This document shows positions 1 to 6,206 of a stretch of DNA of 9,784 nt, one piece after another. The stretch spans positions 1 through 9,784 of the forward strand of contig JAUVPA010000044.1 in assembly GCA_030598905.1 (NCBI GenBank). Direction: 5' to 3'. The notes under the pieces were generated by a model. The model ran no database searches. It was not told where the DNA came from and was given only the letters and a program-made list of their open reading frames with translations. The DNA comes from Acidimicrobiia bacterium (GTDB lineage: Bacteria; Actinomycetota; Acidimicrobiia; Spongiisociales; UBA5794). Within the stretch, counting starts at the first letter, position 1, and each line of letters starts with the position of its first letter. The translations under genes were made by a program, and so were the position numbers.

Positions 1-44
1 ACGACGCGTTCAACATCGTCCACGAGTTCGTCGCACCCGGCTAG
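1..44 (+). CDS. 3' end of an unidentified gene (partial)
   Basis: Reading from base 3 gives DAFNIVHEFVAPG followed by a TAG at 42-44. Twelve of the thirteen codons end in G or C, as in the confident genes of this window, and the stop lies just before a strong hairpin, which is what a gene end should look like. The other two forward frames stay open but have arginine- and serine-rich, shadow-like composition. Only the C-terminal tail is visible and I do not recognise the family. The gene would run convergently towards pilT. Confidence 0.55.
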   Translation, partial: DAFNIVHEFVAPG

Positions 45-61
45 CCGATCCACCAGCGATA

Positions 62-106
62 CGTGCGTGCTTAGCGGAACGCATACGGTTCCGCTATGCA
101 CGCACG
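62..106. terminator. Long hairpin between convergent genes, probable two-way terminator
   Basis: Bases 62-80 and 88-106 form an inverted repeat with 18 of 19 positions paired (one T-T mismatch at 71/97) around a 7-base loop at 81-87. It fills the space between the stop of the left partial gene (42-44) and the stop of pilT on the other strand (113-115). There is no T-run after the stem on either strand. Terminator hairpins without a U-tract are common in high-GC actinobacteria, so termination in both directions is the likeliest role; this is inference. A protein-binding dyad is the alternative. Confidence 0.6.
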
Positions 107-112
107 ATGGAA

Positions 113-1243
113 TCAGCTGGCCATCAGGCCGCGGTTTTGGGCCAAGAGTTTGAAGTCGGTGGGCTCGGAGGCGTGGGCCAGGGCCGTCTGGAAGTCGACT
201 TGGCCCTCTTCATAGAGAGTCATGATCGCCTGGTCGAATGACTGCATGCCGTAGTACTCGCCGTCGCCGATGACCTCGGGCAGCGTATGGGTCTGGTCCG
301 GATCGATGATGCGATCGAAAACCCTCTCGTTGTTCACCATCAACTCAACGGCCGCCACCCGACCCTGTCCGTCCTGGTGAGGCAGCAGGCGCTGGCTGAC
401 GATGCCAACGAGGCTCGAGGCCAAGATCTGGCGCACCTGGCGCTCCTGATAAGGGGGAAAGAAGTCGATGATGCGGTGGATCGTCTCGCTGGAGTCGATC
501 GTGTGCAGTGTCGACAGGACCAGGTGTCCCGTCTCGGCTGCCTGGAGCGCCGCCTCCACAGTTGGCGTGTCCCGCATCTCACCGATGAAGATGACGTCGG
601 GGTCCTGGCGCATGGCGCGGCGCAGGCCCTCTTCGAACGACGCTGTGTCGACGCCGACCTCACGCTGGGACACAATCCCCTGTTTGTCGGGATGGAGGAT
701 CTCGATGGGGTCCTCGAGAGTCACGATGTTCACCCGGTGGTTGGAGTTGATGTGGTCGAGCATGGCCCCAATCGTCGTGGTCTTGCCGGACCCCGTTGGG
801 CCGGTGACGAGCACGAGGCCGCGAGGTTCGTCGCAGAGCCGCTCGACTCCCACAGGCAACCCGAGTTCGTGGAATCCGCGAGAGGCCGGGCTCACGGCAC
901 GGATGACGATCGAAACCGAGCCACGCTGGCGGAAGCAGTTGACGCGGAAACGGCCGAGGGAAGCCTTGCCGTGAGCAAAGTCGGCCTCGTTCGTGTCGGC
1001 GAACTCCTTCTTCATCCGCTCCGGGAGTATCTGGTCGAGAAAGGCTTCGGTGTGGGCGGGGGTCAGCTTGTCGAGGTTCGACATGTGGAGTGCGCCGTTG
1101 ATGCGGTATGCCGGTGGAGATCCAACCTTGAGGTGGAGGTCCGACCCTTCAACGGATACGAGCTTGTTCAGGAGCTCGTCGAGCGACGGCGGTGCTTCTT
1201 GGACCACGGGTTCCTCACTGAATCGATTGGTCTTACCCCGCAC
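113..1243 (-). CDS. pilT: PilT-type twitching motility / type IV pilus ATPase
   Basis: Hexameric secretion-type ATPase of the PilT/GspE superfamily. PilT proteins power retraction of type IV pili from the cytoplasmic face of the inner membrane. The 376-residue product has the family's usual length and order: an N-terminal domain from about residue 20 (LLNKLVSVEGSDLHLKVGSP), Walker A GPTGSGKT (148-155), Asp box VTLEDPIE (174-181), Walker B DPDVIFIGEMR (214-224) and His box HLVLSTLHT (240-248). The GMQSFDQAI segment (332-340) is typical of PilT rather than PilB. The start used is a GTG with no clear ribosome site. A second GTG at 1205-1207 has GAGG five bases upstream and would remove only 12 non-conserved residues, so it may be the true start. 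The gene lies 56 bases downstream of the deacetylase gene on the same strand. No pilin, PilB or PilC gene is in the window. The family call is secure; retraction as the actual role is inferred. Confidence 0.92.
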   Translation of the reverse strand: MRGKTNRFSEEPVVQEAPPSLDELLNKLVSVEGSDLHLKVGSPPAYRINGALHMSNLDKLTPAHTEAFLDQILPERMKKEFADTNEADFAHGKASLGRFRVNCFRQRGSVSIVIRAVSPASRGFHELGLPVGVERLCDEPRGLVLVTGPTGSGKTTTIGAMLDHINSNHRVNIVTLEDPIEILHPDKQGIVSQREVGVDTASFEEGLRRAMRQDPDVIFIGEMRDTPTVEAALQAAETGHLVLSTLHTIDSSETIHRIIDFFPPYQERQVRQILASSLVGIVSQRLLPHQDGQGRVAAVELMVNNERVFDRIIDPDQTHTLPEVIGDGEYYGMQSFDQAIMTLYEEGQVDFQTALAHASEPTDFKLLAQNRGLMAS

Positions 1244-1299
1244 CGGATATCGGCTACTGGGGCGCAGCTCTTGACACGATTTGTCAGCGGGGACGGTCC

Positions 1300-2346
1300 T
1301 TACAGTTCCCAGAATTCGCCCAGACGCTCCCTGGCTTGGGATACGACGGTGGCCACAGCCCCGGAGGGATCACCGGCGGCACCGCCGCGGTCTGGCGCAA
1401 CGGTGGCTCGGAGCGTCGCCGCGACCGACTCCCGGATGGCATCGAGGTTGTAGCCGCCTTCGAGGAAGTAGACGATGCGATGTGATGGCACCACAGACGA
1501 CAGCGACGCTGCCATCGTGGCGTAGTCGACCGCTTCGAGCCTCTCTCCGGCAAGAGGATCTGCGACGTGAGCGTCGTAGCCGGCGCTCACCAGCACCCAG
1601 TCGGGACGGAATCCGCGCATGACGGGCAAGACGACTTTGTCGAAGGCAAGCCGATAATCGGTACCGGTCGACCCGGTCGGCATCGGCAGATTGACAGTGG
1701 ATCCTCTTGCCAAACCGGCGCCGATTTCGTGGAGGTGGCCCGTGCCGGGGTATTGAGGGCTCTCATGCAATGAGATATAGAGAACGTCGCCGTCACGGTA
1801 AAAGGTGTTCTGGGTCCCATTTCCGTGGTGGACGTCCCAGTCGACGATTGCGACCCGCTCGCCCTCGTCCACCAGCCGGGCTGCCGTAACGGCGATGTTG
1901 TTGAACAGGCAGAATCCCATTGCGCGCGCTCGTTCGGCGTGGTGTCCGGGCGGTCGCATCGCGACAAACGCCGTCTTCGCCTCACCGGCTCGCAGGGTCG
2001 CTGCAGCCTCGTAGCCCGATCCAGCCGCCCGCAGTGCCGCCTCCCACGATTCGGGACCGGCGAACGTGTCCGGCTCGAGAGCCCCGTTGCCCGATCGACA
2101 GAAAGCCTCGATCTCGTCGATGTAGTGGCGGTCGTGGATCCGCTCGAGATCAGCCTCGCTCACAAACGGTGATTCGGACCTAATCACCTCGAGACCCGAC
2201 CCCCACACGCCGGCGATGGCAGCGAGGATGCGTTCGGCACGCTCCGGATGGCCCGCGGGCGTCGGGTGCTCGAGCGCAGATTCATGGGTGAGTAACAGGA
2301 CGGCCACCCGACAATGTTGGCATACAGCTTCGTTCTCCAACTCCAC
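1300..2346 (-). CDS. Class II histone deacetylase / acetoin-utilisation (AcuC-like) family zinc hydrolase
   Basis: Cytoplasmic zinc hydrolase of the arginase/deacetylase fold. Bacterial members remove acetyl groups from lysine side chains or from acetylpolyamines. The 348-residue product carries the full active site: HPTPAGHPERAERI near the N terminus, the catalytic His pair in RPPGHHA (131-137), DWDVHHGNGT (169-178) with zinc ligands D171 and H173, the third ligand D258 in SAGYDAH, and the transition-state tyrosine Y299 in EGGYN. It should therefore be active; its substrate cannot be read from sequence. The start used is a GTG at 2344-2346. A GTG at residue 14 (2305-2307), just before AVLLLTHES, fits the family N terminus better and would widen the divergent promoter space from 38 to 77 bases. 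Neither start has a good ribosome site. It probably shares a transcript with pilT, and a GNAT acetyltransferase starts divergently beside it. Confidence 0.92.
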   Translation of the reverse strand: MELENEAVCQHCRVAVLLLTHESALEHPTPAGHPERAERILAAIAGVWGSGLEVIRSESPFVSEADLERIHDRHYIDEIEAFCRSGNGALEPDTFAGPESWEAALRAAGSGYEAAATLRAGEAKTAFVAMRPPGHHAERARAMGFCLFNNIAVTAARLVDEGERVAIVDWDVHHGNGTQNTFYRDGDVLYISLHESPQYPGTGHLHEIGAGLARGSTVNLPMPTGSTGTDYRLAFDKVVLPVMRGFRPDWVLVSAGYDAHVADPLAGERLEAVDYATMAASLSSVVPSHRIVYFLEGGYNLDAIRESVAATLRATVAPDRGGAAGDPSGAVATVVSQARERLGEFWEL

Positions 2347-2370
2347 CGGTACGCTGTCGCTGCCCGTAGA

Positions 2371-2380
2371 GGAGGAGGTG
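2371..2380 (+). promoter_or_regulatory. Strong ribosome binding site fixing the GNAT start
   Basis: A GGAGGAGGTG run lies just upstream of the GTG at 2385-2387, with about six bases between the GGAGG core (2374-2378) and the start codon. This decides in favour of the GTG at 2385. A second GTG at 2378 is out of frame. It is the strongest ribosome site of the plus-strand series and fits the first gene of a transcription unit. Confidence 0.75.
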
Positions 2381-2384
2381 ACCG

Positions 2385-3119
2385 GTGGCGCTCGCTGAAA
2401 GCCCGATTCCGGTCTTCCAACGAGGCGAATGGCCGGGGCCGCTCACCCTACGACGAGGCTGGTCACGCGCCGAAGCCCGTCCATGGAACGATGCGGTACG
2501 CGACGCCGTGCTTCGCCTTGTCCGTGGCGGTCCGTCGTTTCTCCAGGCCTGCACCAAGCGGATGGTGGAGCTTGGTGCACCCACCGTGATTTCCCCTCCC
2601 CTGGCCAACTCGGCTCGGCGGGGTTGGGAAAACGCCGGGTACCGCGACTTCCTCGACCTCGCCCTCATGCGGCTCTCCCTCGAAGACCATCTCCCCTCAC
2701 CCGACCATCTCGTGGTGGAAGCCGATGACGGTCAGATGGATCGTTTCCTCGCTATCGACCGGGCCGCCTTCCCCGAGTTCTGGCGGTTCGACGAACTGGG
2801 GATTCGCGAGGCACTCACCGCAACTTCTCGGTCGTCCGTGTTTGTCATTCGTGATCGTGATGGGGATCCGGCGGGGTACGCCATCGTCGGTTACGGCCAC
2901 GCGATCAGCTATCTGCAACGCATCGCCGTCCATCCCGATTGGCAACGCCAGGGAATGGGGCGGTCTCTGCTGAGAGTGTCGGCGCGGGCGGCGCGCGACA
3001 ACGGTGCACGGGTCATGCTTCTCAACACCCAGTTCGACAACGACGGAGCCATGGATCTGTATCGCTCGGAGGGTTTCGTGACCATGAAAGAGCCTCTGGC
3101 GGTCCTCCGCTTCGGCTGA
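2385..3119 (+). CDS. GNAT-family N-acetyltransferase with a degenerate N-terminal half
   Basis: The 244-residue product has a complete C-terminal GNAT domain at about 108-244. Motif A runs YLQRIAVHPDWQRQGMGRS (176-194), with the acetyl-CoA pyrophosphate loop QRQGMG at 187-192, and motif B is NTQFDNDGAMDLYRSEGF (214-231). Acetyl transfer from acetyl-CoA to an amine is the family reaction; the substrate is unknown. Residues 1-105 are not a usual GNAT extension: APTVISPPLANSARRGWENA (65-84) and the following hydrophobic strand resemble the last strands of a GNAT fold, suggesting a tandem protein whose first domain is partial. The GTG start is fixed by a strong ribosome site. The stop is 2 bases before the pseudokinase start, so the two are probably co-translated. 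A deacetylase gene lies divergently 38 bases away, but nothing shows that the two enzymes share a substrate. Confidence 0.88.
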   Translation: MALAESPIPVFQRGEWPGPLTLRRGWSRAEARPWNDAVRDAVLRLVRGGPSFLQACTKRMVELGAPTVISPPLANSARRGWENAGYRDFLDLALMRLSLEDHLPSPDHLVVEADDGQMDRFLAIDRAAFPEFWRFDELGIREALTATSRSSVFVIRDRDGDPAGYAIVGYGHAISYLQRIAVHPDWQRQGMGRSLLRVSARAARDNGARVMLLNTQFDNDGAMDLYRSEGFVTMKEPLAVLRFG

Positions 3120-3121
3120 CC

Positions 3122-4408
3122 ATGCCTCCCACACTTCCCGAGCGTTACCGCCTCAACGTTCGACTCGGCCGCGACGGGGACATCGAGGAGTGGCTGGCCA
3201 CCGACGAACAACTCGACCGGCCCGTCCTGGTGCGATACCTCGTGCCCGAAGCCGGCGACGACCGCCGCCTCGAGTTCTTGGAGATCGTGCGTTCGGCTGC
3301 AGGCGCCAACCACGCCCATCTCCAGCGTGTCTACGCGGCCGGTGACCACGACGGCGTCTTTTCCGTGTCGGAGTGGGACGGTGCGGTAAGTGTCGCCGAC
3401 CGCTTGCGCGTCGGCGAGACACTTCCCGTCGACGAATTCCTCCCCAACGCCGCAGGCATCGCCGCCGGCCTCGCCGCCTTTCATATCAACGGTGGAGTCC
3501 ACGGATCGATCGACGAATCGACGATTCACTTCTCGGCGGCCCACCCGGCCAAACTCGGAGGGTGGGGACGTCCGCGTCGTGGCACCACCGCTCGAGAAGA
3601 CACCGCCGCACTGGCTGTCACACTACGGACGTCGATCACCGGCAGTACGAGCGAATCGATTCAACCGTCCCATGTAGCAGAAGGCATGTCGCCCGACGTC
3701 GACACGGCGCTCGACGAGGCTGCCGCCGGAAGTCTCGATGCCGCCGGTCTCGCCGACGCCCTCCTCGCAGCCCCTTACCGTCCGCCCGATCGCCAGGAGA
3801 GGTCATATCACTGGAAGTGGACTCTCGCGTTCGCCGGAATCGCCGTCGCCATCGTCCTCGTCGCCGGAATCGGCCTAGCCATAGACGTCGATCCCGACTC
3901 CCCCTTTCTGTTCCCGGCGACACCATCGGCCGAACCCTCGACATCCACGACGTTGGGAGACCCGGTCGTTGAAGATGAGTCCGACGGCTTTGGGCTTCGA
4001 TCGACGACGGCGGTTTTCGATCCTCTCGGCGATGGCAACGAGAACGACGAGTTCCTCGGCGCCTTGCTCGACGGGGCGCCCAGCACGTCGTGGTCCACCG
4101 AGCCATACCCCGAGCCAATTGGAAACATCAAGGCCGGCGTCGGTGTCGTGTTCGAGGTCGAAGGCGAACCGAGGAGAATGCAGCTCTCCGGAAGCCCCGG
4201 CACGAGGTTCCGCATCGGATGGGCCGAACAGCCGGGCGATCTCGAGGCCTTCGAAGACATCGGCTCGGGAACCCTCCTGGCTGCGCCCACCGCCATGCAG
4301 CTGCCGAACCGACCGGACGGTGTGTGGCTTCTCTGGCTCGTGGATCTCCCGCTCAACAGGGACGGTGCGTACCGGGCGGAAATTGCCGGGGTTCGCTTCG
4401 TCCCCTGA
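3122..4408 (+). CDS. Free-standing MurJ-type pseudokinase with one membrane helix and an outer discoidin-like domain
   Basis: This 428-residue protein has the architecture found at the C terminus of mycobacterial MurJ (MviN): kinase-like cytoplasmic domain (about 8-215), one membrane helix (about 232-254), Pro/Thr-rich linker, and an outer beta domain (about 290-428) with FDPLGDGNEND, LLDGAPSTSW, KAGVGVVFEV and a C-terminal IAGVRFVP. The kinase fold is dead: the glycine loop is degenerate (LGRDGDIEEW), the VAIK lysine is arginine (R38), HRDIKPxN reads HGSIDEST (127-134) without the catalytic Asp or Asn, and DFG reads GWG (147-149). In mycobacteria this region binds FhaA and controls the lipid II flippase. 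No flippase is fused to it or encoded beside it here. The ATG at 3122 is chosen because the longer frame upstream only shadows the GNAT gene. It has no clear ribosome site, fitting translational coupling. The architecture is clear; a role with MurJ is inference. Confidence 0.82.
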   Translation: MPPTLPERYRLNVRLGRDGDIEEWLATDEQLDRPVLVRYLVPEAGDDRRLEFLEIVRSAAGANHAHLQRVYAAGDHDGVFSVSEWDGAVSVADRLRVGETLPVDEFLPNAAGIAAGLAAFHINGGVHGSIDESTIHFSAAHPAKLGGWGRPRRGTTAREDTAALAVTLRTSITGSTSESIQPSHVAEGMSPDVDTALDEAAAGSLDAAGLADALLAAPYRPPDRQERSYHWKWTLAFAGIAVAIVLVAGIGLAIDVDPDSPFLFPATPSAEPSTSTTLGDPVVEDESDGFGLRSTTAVFDPLGDGNENDEFLGALLDGAPSTSWSTEPYPEPIGNIKAGVGVVFEVEGEPRRMQLSGSPGTRFRIGWAEQPGDLEAFEDIGSGTLLAAPTAMQLPNRPDGVWLLWLVDLPLNRDGAYRAEIAGVRFVP

Positions 4409-4430
4409 CCACGGCCAGAATCCAGTCCGC

Positions 4431-5009
4431 ATGACGGACCGCGCCGATCGAGACGTGCAACTCATCCAGCGCTACCTCGGAGGCGACGTCGAAGCCTTCG
4501 CCGAGCTGATGCGAGCCCATGAAAACAGGGTGTTCGCGATCGCCATGCGCATGATGCGCAATCGCGAGGCGGCGCTCGACGTCACCCAAGACACGTTCCT
4601 CACGGTCTTTCGTAAAGCGGATCGATACAGGGCGGAGGCGGCTTTCTCCACGTGGATCTACCGGGTGACGGTCAACACGTGCTACGACCACCTGCGTCGA
4701 TCGAAACGTAAACGCACCGAACCACTGCCCGAATTCCACGACCCACCAGACCACAGCACAGCGTCCGCGCTCTCCGCCGCGGAGTTGCGCCCGGACCTCG
4801 AATCGGCGCTCACCAAGATCAGCCCCGAGTTCCGTGCCGCGGTTGTCCTCGTCGACATGCAGGGTATGTCACTAGACCAGGCCGCCGATACCCTCGAAGT
4901 ACCGACGGGAACCGTGAAGAGCCGGCTTTTTCGTGCTCGCAGACAGCTCGCTCAGATCCTCGGGAACTTCGCGCCCACCGCCGAGCATCCAACGGACGAA
5001 GAGCCATGA
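4431..5009 (+). CDS. sigM: ECF-type RNA polymerase sigma factor (SigM-like)
   Basis: The 192-residue product is a group 4 (extracytoplasmic function) sigma factor, which directs RNA polymerase to stress promoters. Region 2 covers about 8-94, including FAELMRAHENRVFAIAMRMM, the core-binding DVTQDTFLTVF (50-60) and the -10 reading segment FSTWIYRVTVNTCYDHLRR. Region 4 covers about 121-178 with the helix-turn-helix MSLDQAADTLEVPTGTVKSR (146-165). Regions 1 and 3 are absent, as expected. The ATG at 4431 follows the pseudokinase stop by 22 bases; the much longer open frame upstream only shadows that gene. The stop overlaps the next gene in an ATGA, a typical sigma/anti-sigma arrangement. The symbol rests on synteny with mycobacterial sigM beside the trx genes and cwlM; the regulon is unknown. 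Confidence 0.93.
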   Translation: MTDRADRDVQLIQRYLGGDVEAFAELMRAHENRVFAIAMRMMRNREAALDVTQDTFLTVFRKADRYRAEAAFSTWIYRVTVNTCYDHLRRSKRKRTEPLPEFHDPPDHSTASALSAAELRPDLESALTKISPEFRAAVVLVDMQGMSLDQAADTLEVPTGTVKSRLFRARRQLAQILGNFAPTAEHPTDEEP

Positions 5010-5869
5010 ACGACCACGATCTCGACATCATCCTGGCCCTCGCTGAGGACCGTCTCTCGGGACGAGATGCCGTTGCCGCCGAGGCACACATCGCGTCGGA
5101 TCCCGAGCTCGCCGCCGAACTCGAAGCGCAGCGGACCGCCATCGCTGCGATCCATGCCGCCGGGCAGGTCGAGATGACGGATGCCGAACGCGAACACCTC
5201 CATGCGGCCCTCATCGAGCAGCTTCACCTGGAACCCGCGGCCGCGGCTGCGGCCCCGCCTCGGGAATCTCGGTGGGCGGCCTGGCTCGCTCCCCTGGCCG
5301 GAGCGGCTGCCGTAGCGGCAGTCCTCGTCGGTGCCCTCGTCTTGCTGCCCACGATGATCGGATCCGACGACTCCACCGACGTGACTGCCGTTGCCGCCGC
5401 CCAAACCACGACCACGGCAGAGGCACAAGATGCCGCTGCCGATGCAGCGGCGCCACTGGGAACGATCTCCGGCGGCGAAGCCGAGGATGACGGTGCGGCC
5501 CTGGAATCTGCGGCGCCGACGACTGTCGCAGCATCGAGTGTCACATCAAGCGGCTTGATCTTGGCGCGAGATGTACCCCGTCTCGTCGCACCGGATGTCA
5601 ACGATCTCGAAAAGGTGCTCGAGGACCAGTCGTTCCCCAGTACCTACACGACGGGTGAGACAGTCGATGTTGACGAGACTCTGCTCGCGGAGTGCATCGC
5701 TCGACTCGATGCTTTGACTGCTACGAGCGACCACGAGCTGCTCGGGGTTGCACAAGCCGACGACGGAACCGAGCTCACCTACATCAGCTACCTCGCCGAG
5801 GCCACCGACAAAACGCACGTTGCGTCGCTCGACCTCGAAACCTGTGAGCTCGTGGCGACGTCAAGCTGA
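5006..5869 (+). CDS. Membrane anti-sigma factor without the zinc-binding cysteines
   Basis: Position decides this call: the ATG overlaps the sigma factor stop by four bases. The 287-residue product has a cytoplasmic N-terminal helical domain (1-75), a short poly-alanine stretch, one membrane helix (about 92-117), an Ala/Thr/Asp-rich linker (about 120-180) and an outer domain (about 183-287). The N terminus resembles the anti-sigma domain (ALAEDRLSGRDAVAAEAHIA), but the HxxxCxxC zinc motif reads H28 IAS D32 PE L35, so both cysteines are gone. The only two cysteines, C230 and C280, are in the outer domain and could form a disulfide. The expected role is to hold the upstream sigma factor at the membrane until an envelope signal arrives. 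It corresponds by position to RsmA (Rv3912) of M. tuberculosis. The role is inferred from context and topology; sequence similarity to known anti-sigma factors is weak. Confidence 0.82.
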   Translation: MNDHDLDIILALAEDRLSGRDAVAAEAHIASDPELAAELEAQRTAIAAIHAAGQVEMTDAEREHLHAALIEQLHLEPAAAAAAPPRESRWAAWLAPLAGAAAVAAVLVGALVLLPTMIGSDDSTDVTAVAAAQTTTTAEAQDAAADAAAPLGTISGGEAEDDGAALESAAPTTVAASSVTSSGLILARDVPRLVAPDVNDLEKVLEDQSFPSTYTTGETVDVDETLLAECIARLDALTATSDHELLGVAQADDGTELTYISYLAEATDKTHVASLDLETCELVATSS

Positions 5870-5887
5870 TCGAACCGGGGCCGGGAC

Positions 5888-5893
5888 TAACCT
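5888..5893 (+). promoter_or_regulatory. Possible -10 element for a leaderless transcript
   Basis: TAACCT fits the actinobacterial TAnnnT -10 pattern and ends nine bases before the ATG at 5903. There is no ribosome site ahead of that ATG, as expected if transcription begins at or next to the start codon. No convincing -35 is visible. If real, the small membrane gene and trxB can be transcribed separately from the sigma/anti-sigma pair. Confidence 0.35.
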
Positions 5894-5902
5894 CGGTCGC
5901 TC

Positions 5903-6205
5903 ATGGCTGAGCCGACAAACGACCTTCCCACACGCGTCGCCGACCTGCTCGAAGCGATCGCTGCCAAGATCCGCGGCCTGACCGTCGAGCGTGTGGCAAC
6001 CGGGGTGACGTGGACGGCCGTGGGAATCGTCATGGCCACAATGGCGTTCCTCTTTGTGTTCTGGATCCTGATCGGGTTCTTCCGGGCATTCGGTGAGCTC
6101 GTCGGTCAGGAAGTGGCATACGCGATCGCGGGTGTGCTGCTGATCATCGGAGGAGCGATCCTCTGGAGCATGCGCTTCCCGAAGAATCGCACCGACCAGG
6201 AGTGA
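5903..6205 (+). CDS. Small two-helix membrane protein, function unknown
   Basis: The 100-residue product has a charged N-terminal cytoplasmic-like helix (1-32, LPTRVADLLEAIAAKIRGLT), a membrane helix at about 34-60 (WTAVGIVMATMAFLFVFWIL), a short loop with the acidic segment GELVGQE, a second helix at about 70-90 (VAYAIAGVLLIIGGAILWSM), and a basic tail. Both ends are predicted in the cytoplasm. It resembles small actinobacterial holin-like or phage-holin-family membrane proteins in size and topology, but I see no phage context and would not assign lysis. The stop lies one base before the trxB start, so the two genes should be translationally linked. Third-position G/C use supports a real gene. 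Function unknown. Confidence 0.8.
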   Translation: MAEPTNDLPTRVADLLEAIAAKIRGLTVERVATGVTWTAVGIVMATMAFLFVFWILIGFFRAFGELVGQEVAYAIAGVLLIIGGAILWSMRFPKNRTDQE

Positions 6206-6206
6206 G

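Noticed and set aside
287..1453. 388-codon open frame on the plus strand opposite pilT
   Set aside because: The opposite strand encodes a PilT with every motif intact. Long antisense open frames are expected in high-GC DNA, and this one has no recognisable domain.
2939..3121. Upstream extension of the pseudokinase frame by 61 codons
   Set aside because: It lies in another frame of the GNAT domain, which is clearly coding; the extension has low-complexity, shadow-like composition.
3122..3770. Active serine/threonine kinase
   Set aside because: The VAIK lysine, HRD aspartate, catalytic-loop lysine and asparagine, and DFG aspartate are all replaced, so only the fold is supported.
3969..4430. 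Upstream extension of the sigma factor frame
   Set aside because: It overlaps the outer domain of the pseudokinase protein and looks like an out-of-frame shadow rich in Arg and Ser; ECF region 2 begins just after the ATG at 4431.
4640..4665. CACGTG core inside the sigma gene as a possible parS site
   Set aside because: Beyond the six-base core, few bases match the GTTTCACGTGAAAC consensus, and it lies within region 2 coding sequence. The other CACGTG sites (near 6605, 7042 and 8513) are no better.
5236..5256. GC-rich GCGGCC-like repeat in the anti-sigma gene as a regulatory repeat
   Set aside because: It is in frame and encodes a poly-alanine stretch just before the membrane helix; codon-level low complexity explains it.
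5903..6205. Phage holin
   Set aside because: Size and two helices alone fit, but there is no endolysin or other phage gene nearby and the gene is coupled to trxB.
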